A stretch of 64,000 nucleotides of DNA. Source: Chrysophaeum taylorii. Lineage: Eukaryota; Sar; Pelagophyceae; Pelagomonadales; Pelagomonadaceae. The DNA is taken from the NCBI GenBank assembly GCA_029834535.1, contig JAQMWT010000576.1, forward strand, positions 1-64,000, read 5' to 3'. Within the stretch, counting starts at the first letter, position 1; each line of letters starts with the position of its first letter. The notes below the pieces were generated by a model. The model worked only from the letters and a program-made list of their open reading frames with translations. It did not search any database and was not told the origin of the DNA. The position numbers and the translations under genes are program-made. Of this stretch, positions 1 to 10,893 are shown piece after piece.

Positions 1-729
1 GACATCAATCTACGCCTTGACCGCCCAAGCGCCCAGTCAACTGCCCAGTCTAAATCGCAGGCATCAAATCGAGTATTTTTCTGCTCAAACGACGCAAGTT
101 TTTGACATATTAGCGTGATGTCCTGGAACGTTTACTACTCTTGTTCATCTCCACCCTAGTACTTTCTATTCCGCAACACAGGCCCCCAGTGCTGGGCTTA
201 AGTCTTTGCAGCGCTGCCTTACGGAAGCACACAGGAGGACAGAGTTTGTAGACAACGTCAGTAGCTCAGTTCATTGTTGTGTGTTTAAAAATAAAGCGAT
301 TCGAAACGCCCATGCTGATATCTCCCAACGAGGGTAATACGTCTTCATCGCTTCCCGCCCATTAAAGGGGTTGTCAAAGTACATGTGACGTGTACAAAGT
401 GCTACAATAAAACCTGATATGCCAGGCACACCAGTCGTGCTCATAATATCATCTTAATGAAGATGAACTTAAAACTGACAGGATTCGCCAAATCATCGAG
501 GGTCATCTCGCGTCTGAGCAACCGCATTCCATTCTTGACGTACCGCGCCCTTTCTTCTTGTTGATTTGTGCGCTGTGCGATCGGTCCAGCCATGGGATAG
601 CTTTAATTCGCAACAGTCCGCAGCCATTCCAACTGTCTTGTTTTAACGATCCGCTGCTCCACACTAGAGGCTATAATCCTCCGCCTTGGAAAATCAATTG
701 CTATTAATAAGCAGCTCAAAGAGGCAATC
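1..729. other. No gene recognised
   Basis: I see no supported gene here. The stretch is of moderate GC, has no long conserved-looking frame and no clear terminal repeat. It could be remnant repeat or the 5' flank of the gene that starts at 730. Confidence 0.4.
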
Positions 730-1839
730 ATGCAGACTGCGACATCCCTTAAAGTTGATGCCTCTAAAATCATTGTGAACCCTGACGATAGCACCATGCT
801 TTTACTTCAGCTGCCCTTTATCTCGAGTGTAAATCTTGAAATTCTTGTAGCAGCTTGGTCTCTGTTACATTCTGTTGAAGATAAAGTATGTGTAGTAACC
901 AACCCGGATGAGCTGCTTAACGTGCTTGTCGAACGCTTCGTTGATGATGTTTCCCACCAATTTAACGCAATCTCCTCTGAGACGTTACCGCCAATGCTAA
1001 ATTATTTTCGTCGACTATCACCTGTACAGCAAGCTGCCTTTAAAAATGTGCTAATCCAGGTTGGCTACCCTTCGGACATAATTGATGTCTTTTCAGATGA
1101 TACTTCTTCTGATGATGTTTCACCAGCGCCGATCGACAATCCACCCGCTGAACCCACGCTAGATAAAGCTAACGATAATATGGCGGAATCTTTACATCAA
1201 TTAAAAGAAGAGGTTCGGTCTTTATCCTTGCGTCTCACTAATACCGAACAGCAATTGATGGCGCGAGATCAACAACTATCGCTTGCATTAACATCTCTCA
1301 CACAGATGCAAGAGACTTACGAAAATTTAAACACCCAAGTGATTGAGAACATCAAGCTTGTGTCTCTATTAGACAACACCTTGTCAAGTCTTCAGATGCA
1401 TCAGGACATCATAATCCCGTCCTCTGCTGTATTTGTCCATATCATTTCTCGGTCGCTTATCTCATCTGTTGGACAGCTCCCTCCAGATACGCAAAATGAG
1501 GCACAGCAAGTTCAAATCGACGCAGCTGCTCATCACCTCCACACAGCTATGTCTGGTGCAAATGATCGTGTTATTCCTGCATTGGATCTACACGCTCTTA
1601 CACTCGATGCTGCTATGTCTTTCCTTTCGTCTGTCTTATCACCCTTGGTCACCTTGAGTGATGCAATGACTACGCACAATACTAACACTACTAACGACCT
1701 ACCCTCTGATGTTCATAATTCGTCTTCTCCAGAGTTAAAGGAACTGGACGACAATAGCGAAGATGAATTGGACCATACATCTGATGTGGATACTGATACA
1801 GCTTCTTTGCGTAACATTACAACACGCTCGACATCATGA
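730..1839 (+). CDS. Unrecognised 369-aa coiled-coil protein with acidic C-terminus
   Basis: A single uninterrupted frame of 369 codons starts at the ATG at 730. I do not recognise the family. Residues 1-115 look globular with regular hydrophobic spacing. Residues about 150-235 are a heptad-rich coiled coil (leucines among Glu, Gln and Arg), and residues 335-369 are rich in Asp, Glu, Ser and Thr. There is no signal peptide or membrane segment. The AT-richer composition matches the copia-like gag genes at 3.6-5.3 kb rather than the GC-rich DNA further right. An LTR in the same orientation begins 177 bp downstream, so this may be a gag-like or accessory gene of a non-autonomous element using that LTR as its 3' end. 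A host gene is the alternative. The open frame is seen; its membership in an element is inferred. Confidence 0.5.
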   Translation: MQTATSLKVDASKIIVNPDDSTMLLLQLPFISSVNLEILVAAWSLLHSVEDKVCVVTNPDELLNVLVERFVDDVSHQFNAISSETLPPMLNYFRRLSPVQQAAFKNVLIQVGYPSDIIDVFSDDTSSDDVSPAPIDNPPAEPTLDKANDNMAESLHQLKEEVRSLSLRLTNTEQQLMARDQQLSLALTSLTQMQETYENLNTQVIENIKLVSLLDNTLSSLQMHQDIIIPSSAVFVHIISRSLISSVGQLPPDTQNEAQQVQIDAAAHHLHTAMSGANDRVIPALDLHALTLDAAMSFLSSVLSPLVTLSDAMTTHNTNTTNDLPSDVHNSSSPELKELDDNSEDELDHTSDVDTDTASLRNITTRSTS

Positions 1840-2015
1840 TAAACTTGCCCTGTTCTGTTGTTGTTTGTTCCATTGTCCACTGTTTTCATGTATACTGCAC
1901 AAGTTCCGCCTCAATAACGTCTGAAATGCATAAATCGTTTCCACACGTTGAGGGGGTCCAGAGAGCGACACTATTATGTGTGCGACACTGGAACATTTTC
2001 ACACCAATCTCTACA

Positions 2016-2355
2016 TGAGGGTTTTCTCTCCGTAATACGGCTTTCCCTCTTTCTTTCCTTCCTTACCCTTCCGCCCTTTTATTTTCATGACTATGAAGAA
2101 CCCAGTCTGAAGCTCTTTTCCAACATGGAGTAGGCCTCCAGGTGCGTACCGTCAGGTACGGGGTTGTCTGTTTAATTAACAGAGGCTTCGTTCCTCGTTG
2201 TCAGTGTAAACGCTTCTATGGGACCTAATGTCCTTAAGGAGTTAGGACTTAAAGCCCTACCTTGTGTAGTAGCATGTGGCAAGCGGAATGGTCTGTACAC
2301 GCCTAAGACTGCACGCAGTCTCTACCATGTACCCGGAGAGGGTCAAATCTCTCCA
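2016..2355 (+). repeat. LTR of the half-tRNA copia-like family, plus orientation
   Basis: About 340 bp that match, in inverted orientation, the sequences at 6046-6380 and 5751-6045. It begins TGAGGG and ends CTCTCCA, the TG...CA form of an LTR. The 3' end contains a short hairpin formed by GGAGAG and CTCTCC. It is not followed by the primer site seen after the minus-strand copy, so as placed it is a 3' or solo LTR. Its orientation is opposite to that of the gag-protease block to its right. Confidence 0.65.
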
Positions 2356-2439
2356 GTTGTAGCGAATAAATTGGGAGAGTAGGCAACAAATTGTTTAATC
2401 TAAACAAAGTAATCTTGACATTATCGTCAATTTTACCCT

Positions 2440-2803
2440 TACCCTGATCGCCGACTGCGGTTGCGATGGAGGACGGTGCCTCATGAATCCTGAGCCTTGC
2501 GAGGGCATCCGCCCTCCCGGCGTAGGTTGGCACCTATTCGCCTCCCGGGCGGGCCGGTTGGCAGCCGGAACGTTCGCAGTGGGGCGGGGTATGGCCGGGG
2601 GGCGACGACGGAAGGTTATCGACGAGTTGGTTGTCAGTCATATCGCGGTCTCCTCGTCGCATGGCGACAAGCTTGATGGTCACTCTCCGCCGACCGACCT
2701 TTCGGCGCTCCTCGTCTACAGGCCCGTGATTCCGGACTGGCTCCTGTCGGTCCGGCCTGGCTCCCATGCTCGGGAGAGGTCTGAAGTTAGTTTAGTTAGT
2801 TTA
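2440..2803 (+). mobile_element. (GTTA)n-tailed retroposon, copy A
   Basis: About 364 bp, also found inverted at 36237-36604 and, shorter, at 39196-39454. All copies end in repeats of GTTA, the simple-repeat tail typical of non-LTR retroposons. Copies A and B both start at TACCCTGATCGCC, so they may share a defined 5' end, while C is truncated at the 5' side. The last 65 bp or so resemble the end of the LINE copy at 57746-57979. It may therefore be a SINE using a LINE tail, or a short LINE 3' end. No Pol III promoter boxes were convincing. It lies inside the copia-like element. Confidence 0.6.
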
Positions 2804-2869
2804 CTCTGGTTATATGATTGTCCTTTAAATTCAACCCCATAAAGATGTATACCAAGTTTATCTTCTCCC

Positions 2870-3243
2870 CATTGAGTCATGCTGATGATGTGCAGATCGG
2901 GATCGTCATGGTCGTTTTGCTTGGGTAGGAAAAGCGCAACATCTAGCTTTACATATCCCACGTTCGGGTGCTTTGGGAGAGCGGGAATGACGGTTCTTAT
3001 AATCATGGCATGTGTGATACTTCGAGTATCTGTAGCAGTCTGGATAGCGGGTGACAAGGACTCGGGTAGTTTAACGATATGTATTGGATCAGCGTAACGT
3101 TTAAAATTAATTACGTGTTGAGAGGCACACGTGTCAGCATATCCTGGCGTAGTCATTAGCGGTAAATTGTACTCATTGTACAGTTTAAGCATTGTTGCAT
3201 AACAGGCATGTGTCGAGCTTTGACCAAACACGTACTGTGTCAT
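2870..3243 (-). CDS. Protease region of the copia-like element
   Basis: The frame contains DTCASQH about 40 residues in, which corresponds to the D-(S/T)-G-A-(S/T) active-site strand of copia retropepsins, followed by beta-strand-like segments. It lies directly downstream of gag, as expected for a copia gag-protease order. Its far end runs into the inserted retroposon, so the remainder of pol is not present here. The family call is moderate: the motif is not perfectly canonical and no full domain can be aligned by eye. Confidence 0.45.
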
Positions 3244-3592
3244 GAAACTTGCGTTTGTTCGGAAGGTACAACGACGAGTGTAAAACCATTGTTTAATTTC
3301 GGTAGCAACACAGGGAGATCTGTACCATCCTCATTATCTTCGTTGGGTTGATTATTGGGGAGCTCGGAGTGCGAAGAAGTTCCCGAGCTTGACGACGAAC
3401 GATAGCATTCTGGGCTTTAGCATTTATGTGCTGCAGTAGCGGCGGCGGAATGTTATCGACTTCATCATCTTTGATAGCTAGAAAAGTATGAAACATTTTT
3501 TCTGTTTCAGCAGCCCCCCTCTGCTCCGCATCACTGGGGGGCGCTGCAGGAGCAGAAGTTTCAGCTTGATACTTTTCTTCTATAACATGAGA

Positions 3593-5267
3593 TTATTTAT
3601 CGGTTTCTAAGAGGTTCGATATGGTGTTGGACATGGTATCAACTCGAGATAAGTGTAGATGAACTTGAGTAGCTTCGTCAGGATCTAAAGACTGTGTCGA
3701 AGCTTGAGAGCCGGTTGTCCAAAGGGTACTAAGTAAGCTCTTCATTTCCTCCTGAACCATTTTAGAATCGGTGGAAGGATTGGGATTCGCTTCCTGTAAT
3801 TTACCAAACAGGTGGCGAAGACGATCAACTTGATAAGTAGCCCGGTCCATAAGGGACATGTTAGAGCGCGAGTTGCGGTTAGAGGAATGTGAGTAGACAG
3901 GTCGGTCGAAACTGGTGCCTTTGACGTTATAATTTGAAGGTGGACGATTGTAAGACGTGTCACGAGGTGAAATTGTCGATGCTTTGTCTTTTGCGTTACG
4001 AAGCTTACGAGCGTTAAAACCAGACTGTCCAACCACAGTAACTAACAATGAGTAAGCATTGTTTAGCGAGTCGCGGGATTGATGAATAGTATCCATCAAT
4101 AATACCTCAGGTGGCTTGGTAGCGGTAGTACCAGGGATATATGGAATCCATGATGCGGGTTTATCCAAGCGTCGGTTATATGAAAATTTTGTGTCATTAT
4201 ATATCTTTAACAAGAACTCCAATAACGAACGAACATCGTTAGGATCAACTAGCTTTAAAACTTCAGGATCGTGAGTCGAGTTGTTCCCCGAGCGTGTCTC
4301 GTAGAGTTTGCACCATTCCAATAAAGACTGAGAATAGCGCTCGTGATCAGAGGGATTAGCATATAGACGATACATCTCCTCGTGAGCTTCGAGTGTGATT
4401 ATGGAATCATTAAATTGGATTGATGCTTCGTCATAATTTAATTGCTTTGCCTGAGTTTGGAAAGCAAGGAGTTGTTCGACAAATACATGAGCATACCAAT
4501 TAACATTTAAGGACATTCGATTAAACTGAGATTCAAGCTCAGTGACATCTGTACATGACACTGTCTCGTAGTAATGGTAGGCTAAAAAGCATTACTGCAC
4601 GTAGTTTGTTAGGATGTGCAGTAAGTGCATAAATCTTCTTTAATTGAGGCCACATGGCAAGGGCAGGGCGTTCTTGCGATTCTAGATTGAAGAATGTGTA
4701 CAAGAAACCGGCAGTTTCGCAATGTTTGATCCAATCGGCATTAGAGAGACCTGTAAAGGATATGTTAGTTAGAGATGAGTCATACACAATTGATTTAGGG
4801 AATCGGGTATCTAATAAAGTGAGAACACGCTTAACATCCTCATTTAATTCGGGACGAACAAGATTATATGACTCTCGAAAGAACCGTCGTTCGAGATTAT
4901 TACGAACATCGACTGATAGTTGATGGGAAGAATTAACGTGCCAAGTTCTGAGATGATCAGGCAAGGCATCTTCATTAGGTAATTGTAATTCGTTAGCCTT
5001 TTCAGCTCTCCATTGAGCGAAAATGATATCAACTTCATGTTCGAAAAGTTGGTTATACTCCGGAGCATTCCGGGTGTAAGCGTCATACGAATCGAAGCAG
5101 AACAACGTGTCCACGTATGGACTTGTCATATGTCTGCGAAGCATCTCAATTTGGAGGCTTACTTTGGTTGAGTTGTCTTGGAAGCGCAGTCCACTGTCGA
5201 GTTTATCAACAAGGATTTGTTCCTGTTTGTAACTATCCGTGGTGGATATTGGTTTTGGTTTTGACAT
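3593..5267 (-). CDS. gag region of the copia-like element
   Basis: The first frame on the minus strand starts at 5267 (MSKPKPISTT...) and is followed, with a slight overlap, by a second long frame ending at 3593. Together they occupy the gag position between the primer site and the protease. The proteins are helix-rich, with many charged and aromatic residues and a Ser/Asn/Arg-rich stretch in the middle of the second frame that could bind RNA. I see no CCHC zinc knuckle. Capsid-type function is inferred from position only; I cannot align it to a named gag family. Base composition is AT-richer than in the main copia family. Confidence 0.5.
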
Positions 5268-5736
5268 AGTCGTGACCTATGGAAAATAGGTTATTGGAAG
5301 GATAAAACAAGTTAACATGTTTGAATGAAGGGTTTCTAACATGTAGAAGAATATGTAAAATTCGCTATTTTAAGCGTGAGCATATAAACAAGACCAAACA
5401 AATCATTATGCCATTTAAGCATGATGCTTTTGAGACTGAAGAATGGATTAATTCTCGAGCAGTCAGTCTTTTGTTGGGGAATGGGAGGAAAAACCCGTAC
5501 AAGTTTCCGCGGCTTGTGTAGGGAAAATTTTAATTTTATTGGCTATGCGAGTGCACATGACCAGTGGCCGACCCAACTCGGTCACAAACCAAATTAACTG
5601 GTGGGCACATACCGTCACACAACAAATATGTACAGTAGACCACCGCCAAACACATTGTCGCGTTGTACTCGTAATCAGGCGTAAACTGATCACTCCATTA
5701 TACGCACAACACAGTTGGGCTGACACACCTACGCAT

Positions 5737-5750
5737 CTGGGCCCATAACC
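5737..5750 (-). promoter_or_regulatory. Half-tRNA initiator-Met primer-binding site
   Basis: The plus strand reads CTGGGCCCATAACC, identical to the anticodon stem-loop of eukaryotic initiator tRNA-Met. On the element's strand this is GGTTATGGGCCCAG, directly after the LTR end. Drosophila copia is known to prime reverse transcription from the 5' half of the same tRNA through this kind of site. Confidence 0.75.
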
Positions 5751-6045
5751 TGGAGAGATTTGACCCTCTCCGGGGTACATGGTAGAGACTGCGTGCAGTC
5801 TTAGGCGTGTACAGACCATTCCGCTTGTCACATGCTACTACAAGGTAGGGATTTAGGCCCTTACTTCTTAGGGACATTATGTCCCATATAAGCGTTTACA
5901 CTGACAACGAGGAACGAAGCCTCTGTTAATTAAACAGAAAACCCCGTACCTGACGGTACGCACCTGGAGGTCTACTCCATGTTGACAGAAAGCTTCAGAC
6001 GATTCTCATTGTCATGAAATACATAATTGCGGAAGGGTAAGGAAG
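5751..6045 (-). repeat. LTR of the copia-like element, slightly shortened at its start
   Basis: Matches the other two LTR copies over nearly its full length and ends TCTCCA directly before the primer site. It is immediately preceded, on the minus strand, by another LTR copy, forming an LTR-LTR tandem. Confidence 0.65.
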
Positions 6046-6380
6046 TGGAGAGATTTGACCCTCTCCGAGTACATGGTAGAAACTGCGTACAGTCTTAGGC
6101 GTGTACAGACCATTCCGCTTGTCACATGCTACTACACAAGGTGGGGATTTAAGCCCGAACTCCTTAGGGACATTAGGTCTCATAGAAGCGTTCACACTGA
6201 CAATGAGGAATGAAGCCTCCATTAATTAAACAGACAACCCCATACCTGACGGTACGCACCTGGAGGTCTACTCCTTGTTGGATGTGAACTGCAGACCTAA
6301 TTCTTCATAATCTGAGATATAATGGCGGAAGGGGTAAGGAAGGAAAGAGGGAAAGCCGTCTTACGGAGAGAAAACCCTCT
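6046..6380 (-). repeat. Second LTR copy in tandem
   Basis: About 335 bp, similar over its length to the inverted LTR at 2016-2355, including the upstream part with GGGTTTTCTCTCCGTA and TTCCTTACCC. Its end abuts the next LTR with no spacer. Confidence 0.6.
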
Positions 6381-6424
6381 TGCGGAGATAGGCGTGAAAG
6401 GAGTGAGAAGTTCCAGTGCCGTAC

Positions 6425-9400
6425 ACATAATAGTGTAGAGAGGATATCGGGATAAAGTTGTCTGGGGGTGGCCATAAATATGGAAACCCTAAATTTGCTG
6501 TAGACTTGGAGTTGTGGTCTGGTGGAAGTCGCCAGTGGCTATCATGGGAAGATGATGGGGCTGGGACTGAGGATTGCGAGTGTATCGCGTATGATGGTGG
6601 ATGCGGGCGTGTGTCCTGTGCAGAAGAGTCGGTGCCCTGTGCATAAAATGCCGAAGAGCTGGGCAACAGAAGAAAATGCCTGAAGCCGATGGACTGTTCG
6701 AAGATATTGTCCTTGCCTGGGGGAGAGTTGACTATGAAGGTATGGTCGGAGTTGCATCTTTCGTGTTCGTTTCGGCATAGTAATTCTGAGTCGTGACTGT
6801 CGACTGATCCAGTATTCATTTCATGTCCGGAGTCGTTTTCACCAGAATCAAACTTCCCTTGATGTACAAGCGCGAGAGAGCGTGGTGCATCCCTGGTGAA
6901 TCGTGCAGTGACTGAAAGGGGAGACATTCGACAGAAGGGTGTTGTCGATATGCGAGAGCTGTACAGTATACAACGTGTAGGGAGCGTATGTTTCAAGAGA
7001 GGATTAGTCTGTGGACGGGAGATGTCCGAAGAATGAACATGATGTGAGGTCCTGTCCATAATGCGAGAACTGTCCGATAATGAGTCATGCGAGACTGTGG
7101 CTAGCAGCGAGTGTGTGGGAATGAAGAAGTAGATAGGCATGGCAGTTAACTTCCCTTGATTCATAACACAACTCGGTGGGGCTAGCGGTGTGCGGTAGTG
7201 ACATCCGGTAGAATGCGGAGAGCAGAGCGCGTGTCCAACCTGTGGAGATGGGGGTTTATCCTCGCGGGTGCTACGGAAAGTGTCGACTGGGTGCGAGTCG
7301 CAATGGCGGCTGTTGGGCTCGGAGTTCTGCAAGATGGAACCTGCAGTGTGAACGGAGAGGAGCGAACCGGGTGCGTCATAGGAGCGTAATACGCTAGTGC
7401 AGTCTGAGCCGTGTCCGAAACAGGATTCTGATAGTAATGTCGACAAATGCGAAACATGATCAGAACTGGGCGAGGATGTCGCGTGAAGTTATGTTGTAAC
7501 CGAACCATAGTGGTGCAGAGCCTCAACGTCAAGCATAGTGCTGGGAGGGACGTTAAAAGAGGTGAGCAAAGGACTCTGCGTGCGGCTATCATTTGGTGGC
7601 GGCAATTAATTGCGCGAGACTGGCGATAACTGCGACGTGTGGCTTTGGCGTGACAGAACTTCTTTTGCATATGGCAGCATGCAGGATAAAATCGAGCGAG
7701 CTGAAACTTGAGAGATGTGACCTGCAAGAGACGGACGGAAGAGCGTGGGAGGCTCTGAATTGCATTGATGATGGAACTTAGTGTCATCACAAATCGTCGG
7801 GGATTTGGTCGTCGGGAGTCGCGTTGAAGCGAGGAGGAACGACGAGTGCTCGTCAGGTCTTGGCGTGTGACAAAGGTCCTTAGAAAGAGAGACTTCGGTA
7901 CGTGCCTTGAGTGAATTCCGATGTAGCCCGAGTAGCCATAGGAGGGATGACTGATACGAATCGAAACGAATCTTGTCGTCGGCGGAAAACTAATGCGCCC
8001 TCGTAATTCGAACTGGGTGAAATCTTCGAATCGCCGGTGAGACGGAGAGACCGTGGTTGCGGAACGAGCGCAGAGTCGGGCGGCGGTCGGAGGAGGCGCT
8101 TCAGCGGTGGCAGAGACGACAGTGTTCTGCTTATCCTGAACCAAAGGGTGTTCGGGAGTCGTACTGTGCGACAAGCGAGCGTGCATCTCAGTTGACTGTG
8201 AGTGTACCATGGGTATGGCGCAATGTTCGTAGTCTAAACCGAGAGGGGCGGTGAGCGTGCCGTCGCGAGTGCATAGGAACCTGTGCGGTGTCTGAGCTGT
8301 AATCGGAATATGACATATGACGTCATACAAAGCGATGGGAGCTGAATCGGACGTAATGGGACTGGCTAGTAGTGCCGGGAGCAGCATGTCGGGGGTGGCG
8401 CTCAGAGATGAGGGTGGAACGCAGTCCACTTCTATCTTGGTTGCCGTGTGTGGCGGTACTATGAGCGTAAGCATCTGACATGAAGTAAATGCTTGTGTCC
8501 CAAACGAGAATGCGGGTATAGTCGCACAGGAAGGTTGCATATTGTATCTGCTGCAGTCGAAAGCTCTGGAGGAAGCCAATGGAGAAACTACGAGCACATG
8601 GGTGGCGTCTGGTGGCCAGAGTTCCTGTGGGAATGGCGGAGGTGACTCCAAAGTAGGATTCCTTCTTGGGTATGACTCAAGCGTTGCGATAAGTTCATGC
8701 TCGAGATCATAGTCGTCCAATAGGTGACGTGAGGTGATCGCGAATGAGCGATGCGTCGACCTGGTGTCAGGGGAGACCGAGGTGGTGCAGTGACCTGACT
8801 GGCTGAGGTAGCCGTGCTGGTAAGATTCCAGTGAGTGCGCATAATTCTGGGGAGTGCTGACATTGGCTTGTGCCTGATCTGCAGTCGTGCAGGGTGGCGA
8901 GGTCGTCTGTGCTAATGCGGATTGCAGTGACAGGGAGGGGTCAGGTGCCTGGGAGGCTGGAAGGCGGCCTTTGTCTTCCAGAGGCGAAGGGAACAAGCAA
9001 AGCTGAAGCTTCGTCTCGTCGTGATCAGATAGGCGCAATGAGGCTGTGCGCGTGATCGTGGTGCGCTTACCTGTATCTTCGTGATGTACCCGTGTGTCCT
9101 GCGGTGGTGCTTCTGCGAGCGGGACATGTCTGAAGGATTGGTCCATCGGGTGGGGTGCATCAGCTATGAATGAGACAGGAGCCAGTAGCAGTGCAAGGTC
9201 AGGTGACAGAGCGTCTGCGTGGTCGAGCAATCGAGCGTTGGACCTGAGCATCGTCTGCATAGTCTGGAACCGTGCTGTGCAGTTGGTTTGCATTGTCTCG
9301 CCTGCTACATCAATGGGCTGGCTGGCGTAGCTGGCCATTGTGGTCTTATCTTTCGTCTTGTCGTCCAATAGAGACTGCGAGATAGTACTCGTTGCTATGT

Positions 9401-10097
9401 GCGAGATTATACGTAGCTGTTGAGCAGCTGTGGAGAGCTGAGTGCTTTCTTGTCTGGCAGTTTCTGTGGCTTTGGAGTTCCAGAGACATGATTGCGCAGC
9501 TTCAGACGTCTTGGCATTGGGATTGCCATAAAGTGACTCTTAAGTTCAAAGTCGGACGTCGGAAAATGCATCGAAAGACCTGTGAGTTCACCAATTGAAA
9601 TACGCCCTCGTAAGGCGTGCGCGACGTGGTGCGGGCGCGAGCGACTTATGTTGGTGATCTGAAGGTCGTGAGATTCGTTGCGGCGCGGATTGTCGGTGGA
9701 AATGACGAGTGTCGTGGTGGTGGAGGCGGTGACGCGGAGAGCATCGAAAAGCGTGTCATGCTCCAAGAGCAAAAGCGCGTGATGCGGGGGTCCGAAGTCA
9801 GTGCCAAAAGGGGTGTGGCCCGCGGCTGACCTTTCTGCAAGGTAGGGCAGATGGGCGCGTGAGCTGAGATCCTGTGGTGGAAAGTATCCAGCCAGGAATG
9901 CTTGGGGTCCAGTGCGGGAAATCGAAAAGGGGGATCGCCGAAGGAGAGTGCAGTAGAACCTAGGGCGATGGAAGGGTCAGTCATGCTGGGTGCATCCTCA
10001 ATGGCGGAGATGCGGGGACCAGAGCAGTGAGTGCCGTAGTGACCAGGGTTGCCCATAGGCGTGTAGGGCATTCGAAGGTGCGGGCATGTGAAATGCG
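6425..10097 (-). mobile_element. LARD copy 1 (large non-autonomous LTR element), truncated
   Basis: The stretch is about 94% identical by eye to parts of 45.2-50.3 kb, in the same orientation. It holds a long minus-strand frame (7182-9368) whose protein is rich in Ser, Thr, Pro and His and has no recognisable domain, plus smaller frames matching other parts of the long frame in copy 2. Neither LTR is present: the 3' end stops near 6425 and the 5' third is missing where plus-strand copia sequence takes over at about 10,097. Protein differences between the copies look as frequent as DNA differences would predict under weak constraint. Broken; number of breaks a handful. Confidence 0.6.
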
Positions 10098-10849
10098 TCG
10101 TCTTTGGCAATCTCGCATTCTGGTCTAGCAAACGCCAAACTCTTACTGCCAAAAGCACCATGGAAGCTGAACTCATCGCCGCCAGCGCAGCCGCCGATGA
10201 ATGTCAATGGTTCCACCAACTCTTCTCCTCTCACCCTTATTTGTTTTCACGTGATCAAGCTCACGCTATCCCCCTGCTTATTGATAACGATAGCGCATTA
10301 CACGTCGCTAATCACCCCAAGTCAGTGCTCCATCTCGTCATATCAACTCACGAGAATTTCGCATTCGTGACTACCAAGCCAACTCGGTCATTCGTCCTCT
10401 CTGGTGTCCTACTCATCACCAGGTCGCTGATCATTTTTCCAAGCTTCTTCCACGCAATTTATTCCACAAGTTCAAAACCGCCTACGGCGTTCACTCTTCA
10501 TCCTCTTCACCACCATCACATCAAGTTGCTCTTTCTGCTACTCTTCCACCGTGCGACTCTGTCCAGAACACTCTCCATGTTCTTGTCGATGGTAAGACGC
10601 TTCCCGCGTAGTTTGATCCAGATTTCGCTCACCGAGTTCAATCTGTGAGGGCGTAGAGATAGAAATTTTGAATTAGGGTTAGTACCCCCTATTCTAGGGT
10701 TAGTTCCCTTAACTTTAGCACCTTTTGATTTAAGAAAACGCGGTGTTGCTCACACCGGCTGTCCTCGTTTAAGGAGACAGACTCGAGGGCAGACTACCAC
10801 GGCCCATCGCTCTGCTGAAGGGCAACACTGTTGAAATTACTGTTCTCTA
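10098..10849 (+). mobile_element. 3' fragment of the main copia family (RNase H end plus LTR)
   Basis: Contains the copia RNase H signature KSTMEAELIAASAAADE and downstream tail also found in copies 1 and 2 of the main family, then the 3' LTR from 10,654 to 10,849. The LTR begins TAGAGATAG, follows the conserved GAGGGCG run, and ends TGTTCTCTA. Everything 5' of RNase H is missing, and the fragment meets LARD sequence of opposite orientation at its left edge. A fossil piece. Confidence 0.8.
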
Positions 10850-10891
10850 AGAATAGGGTGTACTAACCCTAATTCAAATTTTCTATCTCTA
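10850..10891 (-). repeat. First 42 bp of a main-family copia LTR, inverted
   Basis: The minus strand reads TAGAGATAGAAAATTTGAAT and onward, the start of the copia LTR. It lies back to back with the complete plus-strand LTR, and its outer edge abuts gypsy integrase sequence. It looks like the remnant of a second copia that once entered the gypsy element. Confidence 0.65.
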
Positions 10892-10893
10892 GG

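Larger units (their letters stand above)
2804..6380 (-). mobile_element. Broken copia-like LTR retrotransposon (5' part)
   Basis: Read on the minus strand: two adjoining LTR copies (6380-5751), a primer-binding site directly after the LTR, an untranslated leader of about 470 bp, gag frames, then a retropepsin-type protease. Integrase, reverse transcriptase and a co-oriented 3' LTR are absent. On the left the element is interrupted by the GTTA-tailed retroposon and then an LTR in the opposite orientation. It is a broken copy with at least three breaks. The two adjoining LTRs differ visibly, so it does not look young. The copia-like assignment rests on the primer site and the protease motif. 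Confidence 0.6.

Noticed and set aside
2016-6380. The inverted 340-bp repeats as terminal inverted repeats of a DNA transposon or DIRS-type element
   Set aside because: The copies have TG...CA ends, one is followed directly by a tRNA primer site, and two of them are in tandem, which fits LTRs.
6458-9829. Several plus-strand frames opposite the LARD frames
   Set aside because: They are short, differ in extent between the two LARD copies and have no recognisable features; they are shadows of the minus-strand frame.
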